This document shows positions 42,798 to 50,248 of a DNA stretch of 64,000 nt, piece by piece (within the stretch, counting starts at the first letter, position 1; each line of letters begins with the position of its first letter). Source of the DNA: Streptomyces sp. ASQP_92 (GTDB taxonomy: Bacteria > Actinomycetota > Actinomycetes > Streptomycetales > Streptomycetaceae); the NCBI RefSeq assembly GCF_025399895.1, contig NZ_JAODUA010000012.1, forward strand, positions 62,001-126,000, read 5' to 3'. The translations under genes were made by a program, and so were the position numbers. The notes beneath the pieces were generated by a model. That model made no database searches and was not told where the DNA came from. It saw only the letters and a list, made by a program, of their open reading frames with translations.

Positions 42798-44063
42798 CGG
42801 GAAGGCGCTGCGGCCCGCGTACACCGCGGCGTCGTCGAGGATCTCCTCGATGCGCAGCAGCTGGTTGTACTTGGCGACGCGGTCCGAGCGGGCCGGGGCG
42901 CCGGTCTTGATCTGGCCGCAGTTCACCGCGACGGCGAGGTCGGCGATGGTGACGTCCTCGGTCTCGCCCGAGCGGTGGGACATCATGCACTTGAAGCCGT
43001 TGCGCTGGGCCATCTCGACGGCGTCCAGCGTCTCGGTCAGCGAGCCGATCTGGTTGACCTTGACGAGCAGGGCGTTGGCGGAGCCCTCCTCGATGCCGCG
43101 GGCGAGGCGCTCGGGGTTGGTGACGAACAGGTCGTCGCCGACGATCTGCACCTTGGCGCCCAGACGCGAGGTGATGGTGTTCCAGCCGGCCCAGTCGTCC
43201 TCGAACAGCGGGTCCTCGATGGAGACCAGCGGGTACGCGGCGACGAGCTCCTCGTAGTACTCGGTCATCTCGGCGGCCGAGCGGGACTTGCCCTCGAACT
43301 CGTACTTGCCGTCCTTGTAGAACTCGGACGCGGCGACGTCGAGCGCGAGCGCGACGTCCTTGCCCGGGGCGTAACCGGCCTCCTTGATGGCCTCGACGAT
43401 GAGGTCGAGGGCGGCGCGGTTGGACTCCAGGTTCGGCGCGAAGCCGCCCTCGTCGCCGAGGCCGGTGGACAGGCCCTTGCGCTTCAGGACGCCCTTCAGC
43501 GTGTGGTAGACCTCGGCACCCCAGCGAAGGGCCTCGGAGAAGGACTCCGCGCCGATCGGGGCGATCATGAACTCCTGGATGTCGACGTTGGAGTCCGCGT
43601 GGGAGCCGCCGTTGAGGATGTTCATCATCGGGACGGGCAGCAGGTGCGCGTTGGGGCCGCCGAGGTAGCGGAAGAGCGGCAGGTCGCTGGCCTCGGAGGC
43701 GGCGTGCGCGACGGCGAGCGAGACGCCGAGGATGGCGTTGGCGCCGAGCGAGCCCTTGTTGTCGGTGGCGTCCAGGTCGAACATGGCCTGGTCGATCAGG
43801 CGCTGCTCGGTGGCGTCGTAGCCGACGAGCTCCGGGCCGATCTGCTCGATGACGGCGAGGACGGCCTTCTCGACACCCTTGCCGCCGTAGCGGTTGGGGT
43901 CGCCGTCGCGAAGCTCGATGGCCTCGAAGGCACCGGTGGAGGCGCCGGACGGAACTGCAGCACGGCCGGTGCTGCCGTCGTCGAGGCCGACCTCGACCTC
44001 GACCGTGGGGTTGCCTCGGGAGTCCAGGATTTCCCGGGCTACGACGACGTCGATGGACGGCAC
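42783..44063 (-). CDS. eno: Enolase
   Basis: 426 residues from a GTG with AAGGAG six bases upstream (an ATG six bases earlier sits directly on that site and is rejected); the N-terminus PSIDVVVAREILDSRGNPTVE and total length then match actinobacterial enolases. It dehydrates 2-phosphoglycerate to phosphoenolpyruvate. Motifs: SGASTGAFEA, GGSHADSNVDIQEFMI with the catalytic His/Glu region, VSIEDPLFEDDW, VGDDLFVTN, LLVKVNQIGSLTETLDA with the catalytic Lys, and SHRSGETED. Its last codons are tandemly duplicated in the DNA downstream. Confidence 0.98.
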   Translation of the reverse strand: MPSIDVVVAREILDSRGNPTVEVEVGLDDGSTGRAAVPSGASTGAFEAIELRDGDPNRYGGKGVEKAVLAVIEQIGPELVGYDATEQRLIDQAMFDLDATDNKGSLGANAILGVSLAVAHAASEASDLPLFRYLGGPNAHLLPVPMMNILNGGSHADSNVDIQEFMIAPIGAESFSEALRWGAEVYHTLKGVLKRKGLSTGLGDEGGFAPNLESNRAALDLIVEAIKEAGYAPGKDVALALDVAASEFYKDGKYEFEGKSRSAAEMTEYYEELVAAYPLVSIEDPLFEDDWAGWNTITSRLGAKVQIVGDDLFVTNPERLARGIEEGSANALLVKVNQIGSLTETLDAVEMAQRNGFKCMMSHRSGETEDVTIADLAVAVNCGQIKTGAPARSDRVAKYNQLLRIEEILDDAAVYAGRSAFPRFKG

Positions 44064-44264
44064 GAGCATCTCCTTCTGGGATGTGACGCTAGATGTGACG
44101 CAAGCATGCAAGGTCCGGGCGGGGTCGCTTCGCCTTGCGACAAGAGCCTAACCGGCTCCGGGGCTCCGGTCGGCCCCGTGCCCGCCTCCTGGGACGAAAA
44201 AGGGCCCAAGAGCGCGGATTCCGGGGCAAAGGACCACAACCCTACTGCCCGGTAATAGCGAAAA

Positions 44265-44306
44265 CCCCGGCCCGGCGCGTACGGGGGAATGCGCGCCGGG
44301 CCGGGG
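44265..44306 (-). terminator. Terminator of the rpfA gene
   Basis: CCCCGGCCCGGCGCG and CGCGCCGGGCCGGGG form a perfect 15-base stem with a 12-base loop, 20 bases after the rpfA stop and upstream of eno. The rest of 44064-44325 shows no gene. Confidence 0.85.
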
Positions 44307-44325
44307 GGACCTGGGTGGGCCGGAC

Positions 44326-45021
44326 TCAGCCGAGGTGCAGCTTCTGGCCCGGGAAGATCAGGTTCGCGTCCTTGACGATGTCCTTGTTCAGCTCGAACAG
44401 GTGCTGCCAGCCGCCCTTGGTGCTGTTGGTGGCCGCGATGGTGCCGAGGGTGTCGCCGGACTTGACGGTGTACTCGCCATCGCCCTGCTTGACCGGCTCG
44501 CTGCGCTCCTCGCTGCGGCTCGCCTTCGGCGCGGACTCGGCGCGCTGCGACTTCTGCTGCGGGGCGGCCTTCTGCTTCGACGGCTTGGCCGGCTTGGCGG
44601 GCTTCGCGGCCGAGGAGCCGGAGGTGTCGACGTCGGCCTTGCTGCCGCCGGACGTCAGGTTGCCGGCGCCGGCGCAGGACCAGGCACCCGGGCCCTGGAT
44701 CGCGAGCAGCCGCTCGGCGGCGGCTATCTGCTGGCCCTTGGTGGCGAGGTCGGCGCGCGAGGCGTACTGGGTGCCGCCGGCGGCGGCCCAGGAGGACTGC
44801 GAGAACTGAAGGCCACCGTAGTAGCCGTTGCCGGTGTTGATGGACCAGTTGCCGCCGGACTCGCACTGGGCGACGGCGTCCCAGGTCGAGACGGAGGCGG
44901 CGGAAGCGTTGCCGGCCGCCATCAGCGGAGCGGCGACAGCGACACCGGTGACGCCGGCCAGCGTGGCGACACGGACGGCCTTGGACGGGCGGCGGTGCTT
45001 GCCCTTGCCGGAAAGCAGCAT
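44326..45021 (-). CDS. rpfA: Resuscitation-promoting factor RpfA with LysM domain
   Basis: 231 residues; the ATG has GAGGAG seven bases upstream. A signal peptide (about 1-44) precedes an Rpf transglycosylase domain (about 45-120): STWDAVAQCESGGNWSINTGN with the catalytic Glu after Cys, GYYGGLQFSQSSW, RADLATKGQQIAAAERLL, and GAWSCAG. A Lys/Ala/Pro-rich linker leads to a C-terminal LysM domain (about 180-231, EYTVKSGDTLGTIA ... LIFPGQKLHLG). It cleaves cell wall peptidoglycan outside the cell during spore germination and growth. Upstream lies a ydaO-type riboswitch, so expression is probably lowered by cyclic di-AMP. Confidence 0.95.
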   Translation of the reverse strand: MLLSGKGKHRRPSKAVRVATLAGVTGVAVAAPLMAAGNASAASVSTWDAVAQCESGGNWSINTGNGYYGGLQFSQSSWAAAGGTQYASRADLATKGQQIAAAERLLAIQGPGAWSCAGAGNLTSGGSKADVDTSGSSAAKPAKPAKPSKQKAAPQQKSQRAESAPKASRSEERSEPVKQGDGEYTVKSGDTLGTIAATNSTKGGWQHLFELNKDIVKDANLIFPGQKLHLG

Positions 45022-45034
45022 GGAAGTTCTCCTC

Positions 45035-45235
45035 ACCGACGCCTGCGAGGTGAGCTGTCGGGTTCGGGCGTGAGCTGCCCGGCCGAGCGACGATGCGCCC
45101 GTCTTCACCCCAAGCCGTTGACGGCAGTCACGTGAACTGCCGGGCCCGGCACTTACCTTGGGTCCCCCGCTCCTGCCTACGGCGCATAAGCGTCGACTGT
45201 TCCCATCGGCCGACGGCAGGATTCGGCGTGCTCGG
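45035..45235 (-). ncRNA. ydaO-type cyclic di-AMP riboswitch upstream of rpfA
   Basis: Read on the minus strand the leader contains the conserved blocks of the ydaO/yuaA class in order: GCCGAATCCTGCCG near the 5' end, GGGGGACCCAAGG, a hairpin GGCAGTTCACGTGACTGCC, TTGGGGTGAAGACGGG, and near the gene GAACCCGACAGCTCACCTCG followed by CAGGCG. This is the arrangement known for Streptomyces rpfA, where cyclic di-AMP binding favours transcription termination. The boundaries are approximate. Confidence 0.9.
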
Positions 45236-45451
45236 TCGACGGGGCTCGCGGTGACGAGCGAGTCCGACGAAAACACACGCCCCGCCAATGTTCAAAGAGG
45301 CACATCGGGGAGAAATCCCCCCTACTTGCCTGCACAGAACGGGTGTTTTCGCAGGTGAGGGGCGGGGTGGACGGACCGGGCAGACAGGACACGCCAGTTG
45401 GAGCGAAGAGACCCATGTCTCACTTGCACAACACGGACATAGGCCTTCGAA

Positions 45452-46486
45452 CTACCCCTGCTTCGGGACCGAGTTCGGGGTCGTCGGAGCGGCCTTCGCG
45501 TCCGTCAGGGCCAGGCTCTGGCCAGGCAGGATGAGGTTCGGGTCGGTTCCGATGAGCTGCTCGTTGGCGTGGTAGAGCGCGGGCCAGCCGCCCTGGATCT
45601 TGTTCGCGTCGGCGATGGCGGACAGATTGTCGCCGGGGCGGACGGTGTAGTCGCCGTTGGCCGCAGGGGCGTTACCGGCCTCACGTGAGGCACCGTCACC
45701 CCGCGAGGCGTGCTGTCCGGAGTCGCGGCTCGGGGCGGACCCGTCCGCGGCGCCCGAGGCCGGACCGGTCGATCCGGCCGATCCGGTCGATCCGGCCGAA
45801 CCCGCCGGAGCCGTCGAGTTGCCCGGGCCGGCCGGGGCGTCCGTGCCGGTCCCCCGGGGCGCGGTGCCGGCGCTCCCCTCCGGCGCGGGCGTGCCCCGGT
45901 GCTTGCCGGGGCCCTCCGGCGTGGACCCGGACGGCGCCGGGGACTTGGCCGGGTCGACCGGCAGGACGGCGTCCGGGGACGGCTTGGCGGGGGTCGAACC
46001 GGCCGGCGGCCGGGTCGCGTCGGGCGCCTTGGTCGCGGGGGCCGTCGGGACGGGCGAGGCCGTGCCGGCGGGCGTGCGGGGCACGCCCGGGTCGACGTCC
46101 GCCGCGCCGCCGCCCGTGGTGAGCCCGGCGCCGGTACCGCAGTTCGCGAAGGCCTGGGCGCCCTTGGCCGCGAGCACCTTCTCGGCGACGGCTATCTGCT
46201 GGGCGCGGCTGGCGAGGTCGGCACGCTGGGCGTACTCGTTGCCGCCGTACGCCTCCCAGGTCGCCTGCGAGAACTGGAGTCCGCCGTACAGGCCGTTGCC
46301 GAAGTCGGCGCTCCACATTCCGCCGGACTCACAGGCGGCCACCTCGTTCCAGGTGTTCGCGTCCGCGGCGTTCGCGCCGGTCGCGGCGAGCAGCGGAAGC
46401 GCGAGAGCGGATCCGGTCACTCCTGCCGCGACGACGAGGGCGGGTGCCTGGCGGGGTCGACGATGCCGTCCATTCCCGGAGCGCAT
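45452..46486 (-). CDS. Second Rpf-domain protein with long linker and LysM domain
   Basis: 344 residues; GGAAGG eight bases before the ATG. A signal peptide (about 1-40) precedes an Rpf domain (NTWNEVAACESGGMWSADFGN with the catalytic Glu, GLYGGLQFSQATW, ADLASRAQQIAVAEKVL), then a long Ala/Pro/Ser/Thr/Gly-rich linker (about 125-290, with GSAGSTGSAGSTG) and a C-terminal LysM (DYTVRPGDNLSAIADANK ... LILPGQSLAL). It is paralogous to RpfA but has a far longer linker, suiting deeper reach into the wall. Its leader (46487-46629) does not show the riboswitch blocks. The P450 gene ends 143 bases upstream. Confidence 0.93.
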   Translation of the reverse strand: MRSGNGRHRRPRQAPALVVAAGVTGSALALPLLAATGANAADANTWNEVAACESGGMWSADFGNGLYGGLQFSQATWEAYGGNEYAQRADLASRAQQIAVAEKVLAAKGAQAFANCGTGAGLTTGGGAADVDPGVPRTPAGTASPVPTAPATKAPDATRPPAGSTPAKPSPDAVLPVDPAKSPAPSGSTPEGPGKHRGTPAPEGSAGTAPRGTGTDAPAGPGNSTAPAGSAGSTGSAGSTGPASGAADGSAPSRDSGQHASRGDGASREAGNAPAANGDYTVRPGDNLSAIADANKIQGGWPALYHANEQLIGTDPNLILPGQSLALTDAKAAPTTPNSVPKQG

Positions 46487-46629
46487 GCGAAAAGCCTTCC
46501 GTGTGACTGCTGAGCCGAATGAACGGTGAAGGTAGCCGCACTCGAACGTTTGTCACAAGTCGATGCCCCCACGATCACATAAAAGTCACAGTCTTGACGG
46601 TCCGTCAGAAATCGCGCGGGTACGGGGCC

Positions 46630-47880
46630 TCAGCGCGGCGGCGTGAACGCGACCGGCAGGGTGCGCAGACCTCGCATGATGAGCCCGCCGCGCCAGCGCA
46701 GGTCGTCGGGGTCCACCGCGAGCCTCAGGTCCGGAAGGCGCCGCAGCAGGGTCGCAAGCGCGGTCTGCCCTTCGAGGCGGGCGAGCGGGGCGCCGAGGCA
46801 GTAGTGGATGCCGTGCCCGTAGCCGAGGTGCTGGTTGTCGCGGCGGCCGAGGTCGAGGGTGTCGGGGTCGGCGAAGCGGTCGGGGTCGCGGTCGGCCGCG
46901 GCCAGCACCACGAGGACCGGGTCGCCTGCCGCGATGTCCTGCCCGCCGAGCGTCAGCGGCTCCATGGCGAACCGCCAGGTCGCCAGCTCGACCGGCCCGT
47001 CGAAGCGCAGGAGCTCCTCGACCCCGGTCTCCAGGAGGTCGCTCTCCCCCGCGGCGAGCGAGCGCTGGAGGCGCTCGCGCTGCCCGGAATCGCGCAGCAG
47101 GGCGTACATGCCGTTCCCGATGAGGTTGACCGTCGTCTCGAACCCGGCGAACAACAGGATGAAGGCCATGGCGGCGGCCTCGTTCTCCGTCAGGTGCTCG
47201 CCGTGGTCGCTGGCCTCGATGAGCCGCGAGATGAGGTCGTCCCCCGGGTTCTCGCGCTTCTTGTGGATGAGCTCGGCGAGGTAGTCGCGCATCTTCTTGA
47301 CCGAGCGCGCGACGCCGCCGCGCGGGCCGCCGCCGTGCCGGATCATCATGCCCGCCCAGTCGCGGAAGTCGTCCTGGTCCTCGCGCGGTACGCCCAGCAG
47401 GTCGCAGATGGCGTAGATGGGCAGCGGGAAGGCGAACTCGTGGATGAGGTCGGCCTCCCCCTTCTCCGCGAACGCGTCGATGAGCCGGTCGGTCAACTCC
47501 TGTACGCGGGGCGCGAATTGGGCGACCGTACGGGGAGTGAACGCCTTCGACACGAGGCGCCTGAGCCGGGTGTGGTCGGGCGGGTCGATGTTGAGCAGAT
47601 GCGTCATCAGCTCGGCCTTGCGCTCGCCCGGGATGCCCGTCTTGCCCTTGGCGTGGGCGGGCTCGTCGTGGTGCGCGGGGTTCTTGGAGAGCCGCTGGTC
47701 GGCGAGGGCCTGCTTGGCGTCCCCGTACCGCGTCACCAGCCACGCCTCGACGCCGCTCGGCAGCCGGGTGCGGTGCACGGGGGCGTGCGTTCTGAGCCAG
47801 GCGTAGGCGGGGTAGGGGTTGGTGGCGAACTCCCAGGTGAAGAGTTCCGGGGCGGTGGGTGGGGTGGGGTTGTCCTGCAC
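46630..47880 (-). CDS. Cytochrome P450 (CYP107-type)
   Basis: 416 residues from a GTG; an in-frame extension upstream is translated repeat DNA and rejected. Motifs: the I-helix AGFETT oxygen-binding site (about 245), the K-helix ExxR as EELLR, and the haem-binding GYGHGIHYCLGAPLAR with the Cys ligand near 361 and Tyr in place of the usual Phe. It is a soluble class I P450 that needs ferredoxin, none encoded here. Position beside two Rpf genes and mazG in the core, and the sequence type, recall the S. coelicolor CYP107U1 that has been linked to sporulation; this identity is inference. Confidence 0.92.
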   Translation of the reverse strand: MQDNPTPPTAPELFTWEFATNPYPAYAWLRTHAPVHRTRLPSGVEAWLVTRYGDAKQALADQRLSKNPAHHDEPAHAKGKTGIPGERKAELMTHLLNIDPPDHTRLRRLVSKAFTPRTVAQFAPRVQELTDRLIDAFAEKGEADLIHEFAFPLPIYAICDLLGVPREDQDDFRDWAGMMIRHGGGPRGGVARSVKKMRDYLAELIHKKRENPGDDLISRLIEASDHGEHLTENEAAAMAFILLFAGFETTVNLIGNGMYALLRDSGQRERLQRSLAAGESDLLETGVEELLRFDGPVELATWRFAMEPLTLGGQDIAAGDPVLVVLAAADRDPDRFADPDTLDLGRRDNQHLGYGHGIHYCLGAPLARLEGQTALATLLRRLPDLRLAVDPDDLRWRGGLIMRGLRTLPVAFTPPR

Positions 47881-47937
47881 GGCTCGACGGTATCCCGGCT
47901 CCCTCCCCGCCCGTGCCGGCCCGCACCGACCCCGCGT

Positions 47938-48310
47938 GGGCGCGGGGAACTGCGCCCGCAGGCGCCCTGGGGCTCCGCCCCAGACCCCGTATCGCGCCTG
48001 AACGGCGCTCGTCCTCAAACGCCGGACGGGCTGGGTATGCCTGCACTGCCCCGCACCGAGCAGCCAAGGGGCGCGAGGAACTGCGCGCCCAGCCACACAC
48101 GGCCCGCAGGCGCCCTGGGGCTCCGCCCCAGACCCCGTATCGCGCCTGAACGGCGCTCGTCCTCAAACGCCGGACAGGCTGAAGGTGCCCCCGCACCGGG
48201 CAGTCAGGGGCGCGAGGAACTGCGCGAGAAGCGACCACGGCCCGCAGTATCGAGAGGGGTTAGGGGCGCGGGGAACTGCGCGACCAGCCACGCACGGCCC
48301 GCAGGCGACC
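47938..48310. repeat. Composite intergenic repeat, copy 5, between mazG and the P450
   Basis: Five reversed module A cores (near 47940, 48068, 48206, 48265 and a partial) alternate with two reversed module B units (about 47962-48040 and 48110-48190) carrying TGGGGCTCCGCCCCA. Module B plus A together repeat with a period of about 143 bases here, so the block looks like a duplication of the whole composite. Confidence 0.9.
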
Positions 48311-48347
48311 GGCCCCCGCAGGGTTTAGGGAAGGGGCGGGGTGGGGG

Positions 48348-49304
48348 CTACTCCGCCGCGCGGATCGCCTCCCGGTACGCCCGGGCCGCCGCCCGCAACG
48401 CCGCCTCCGGGTCCACCCCCACCCGCTCCGCCTCCGCCGCCAGCTCCAGCAGCCGGTAGCCCACGCCCTCCCCGGAGGGGAGCGGGACCTCGAGGCCCGC
48501 CGTGTGCGCGCGGGCGGACAGCTTGGCCGCGAGGGCCAGGGCCGGCTGGCCCAGCGGCACCCCGTCCGTCACCGACGCCCGCCGCTTCTCGACCGCCTTC
48601 ATCCGCAGCCAGTGCTCCTTGACCTCCTCCGGCGTCTCGGCCGTCTCGGAGCCGAACACATGCGGATGCCGGTGGATGAGCTTCTCCACGATCCCGGCCG
48701 CGACGTCGTCCACGGAGAACGGCTCCTCCGCGTCCTCCTCGGCGATCCGCGCGTGGAAGACGACCTGGAGCAACACGTCGCCGAGCTCCTCGCGCAGCTC
48801 GTCGCGGTCCCCCTCCTCCACCGCCTCGACGAGTTCGTACGCCTCCTCCAGCGCGTACTTGGCGAGGCCCTTGTGGGTCTGCTGCGAGGACCAGGGGCAG
48901 GAGCGCCGGATGCGGTCCATGACCTGGACGAGGTCGAGCAGGCGCGCGCCCGGCAGATCGTAGGAGCCGGGGAGCAGTTCGAGGTTCGGCATCTGGACCC
49001 GGCCGGAGCCGGCGAGCCGGGCGAGGCCGTCGGTCAGGTCGCGGTCGCCCTCGCCGGAGGGCAGCACGACGACGGTGCGGCCGCCCGCGCACACCTCGAC
49101 CAGTTCGCGCGCCTCGGGCACCGAGATCTCCACCGCGACGCCGGCCTCCCGCAGATACGGAAGCTGCGGGTGCCCGGCGTCGGGGCACAGGACGAGGTCG
49201 GCGGCGCGCAGGGTCTCCCACGCGGGCCAGGACAACAGGCCGGGGGCGACCCGGTGGCTCGCGGTGAGCAGAACGATTCGGCCGGGTTCTTGAGCAGCGG
49301 TCAC
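48348..49304 (-). CDS. mazG: MazG-family nucleotide pyrophosphohydrolase
   Basis: 318 residues from a GTG. The C-terminal two thirds carry the MazG domain: a first HKGLAKYALEEAYELVEAVEEGD with the EExxE metal-binding helix, then EELGDVLLQVVFHARIAEED with EExxD, and HRHPHVFGSE. It hydrolyses nucleoside triphosphates, probably clearing damaged or signalling nucleotides. The first 110 residues (about 8-105) resemble the truncated SAM-methylase-like domain found fused to MazG in several Gram-positives. The start is close to the end of the divergent lipoprotein gene in the same direction. Confidence 0.92.
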   Translation of the reverse strand: MTAAQEPGRIVLLTASHRVAPGLLSWPAWETLRAADLVLCPDAGHPQLPYLREAGVAVEISVPEARELVEVCAGGRTVVVLPSGEGDRDLTDGLARLAGSGRVQMPNLELLPGSYDLPGARLLDLVQVMDRIRRSCPWSSQQTHKGLAKYALEEAYELVEAVEEGDRDELREELGDVLLQVVFHARIAEEDAEEPFSVDDVAAGIVEKLIHRHPHVFGSETAETPEEVKEHWLRMKAVEKRRASVTDGVPLGQPALALAAKLSARAHTAGLEVPLPSGEGVGYRLLELAAEAERVGVDPEAALRAAARAYREAIRAAE

Positions 49305-49326
49305 CCCTCGAACCTACCCCGGCGGC

Positions 49327-50001
49327 TCAGCCGGTCGACGCGGAGTCCTCGGGGTCGACCTGCTGGTCGTCGGTGGCGCCCTGGACGGGCGCGACCTTGG
49401 TCTTGGCGATCCAGGGGGCCTGGTAGTCGGCGAGCTGGATCTGGCTCGCGTTCCAACTGCCGTAGCGCGGGTTCACGTCCACCTTCAGGTCCTTGGACGC
49501 CTTGACCAGGGCGGGCAGCAGATCCTGCTGGGTGCGGGCGCCGATCGCGCCGGCCAGCTTCTGCTCGGTGACCTGGCGCCGGACATAGGTGTCGATCTGG
49601 TCGGGGGCGAGCCCGCCGTTGCCGAGCGCCTGCTCGCGCAGCTGGTCCTCACCGCCGGCCTGCCGCACCATCGCGGCCCGCGCGTCCTGGACCTCCTTGG
49701 GGCTGACGCTCACCCCGGCCTGCTCGGCGGCGCGCGCCAGGACCCGGTCGAAGATCATGTTGCTGAGCTTCACCTTGCCGAGCTGCCCCGAGTCCTTGAT
49801 CAACTGGGCGGACTGCGGGGAGTTCTGCTGTGCCGTCCGTACGTCCTTGACCTCGGCCTGGAGCGCGGAGACCTCGATCCGCTCGCCCCCGACGACGGCT
49901 GCGGCCCCAGGATGGGCCGTACTCCCGCAGGCCGCGAGGAGCGGACCCGCGGCGAGCAGGGCGACGGAGACGGAGAGCGCGGTACGACGGCGGCGGTGCA
50001 A
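49327..50001 (-). CDS. Lipoprotein with SurA N-terminal-like domain
   Basis: 224 residues from a TTG with GGAGG four bases upstream. A basic n-region, hydrophobic segment and lipobox LLAAC (Cys near 25) mark a lipoprotein exported and acylated at the membrane. The body (about 35-165) follows the SurA_N pattern, with GGERIEVSALQAEVKDV, a helical SNMIFDRVLARAAEQAGVSVSPKEV and EQKLAGAIG, so a periplasmic-like foldase or chaperone role is likely. There is no PPIase domain. An unusual TTG start is supported by the ribosome binding site. Confidence 0.85.
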   Translation of the reverse strand: MHRRRRTALSVSVALLAAGPLLAACGSTAHPGAAAVVGGERIEVSALQAEVKDVRTAQQNSPQSAQLIKDSGQLGKVKLSNMIFDRVLARAAEQAGVSVSPKEVQDARAAMVRQAGGEDQLREQALGNGGLAPDQIDTYVRRQVTEQKLAGAIGARTQQDLLPALVKASKDLKVDVNPRYGSWNASQIQLADYQAPWIAKTKVAPVQGATDDQQVDPEDSASTG

Positions 50002-50248
50002 AGGAGCCTCCCGGCGGAGCAGATACGTGCGGCATGGCGACGAACCTTGCTAAGACCTTGCGATGATCGATGGTAGGCAGTCGACGTGGCCGGGGCCACT
50101 GATTCGCCCAACGATTCGGGGCCCCCATCGGTCGCGGGGGTGAAGCCGGGTGAAGCGGCGCCGTCCATCGCGTGAACGGACGCCCGGGCCCGCTGTGTTG
50201 CCCGCACGGGTCCGGCATATTCGAGGCAGCGCACAGCAAAGGACCTCG

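Noticed and set aside
47881..48096. N-terminal extension of the P450
   Set aside because: Again translated repeat DNA; the P450 fold begins after the GTG at 47880.
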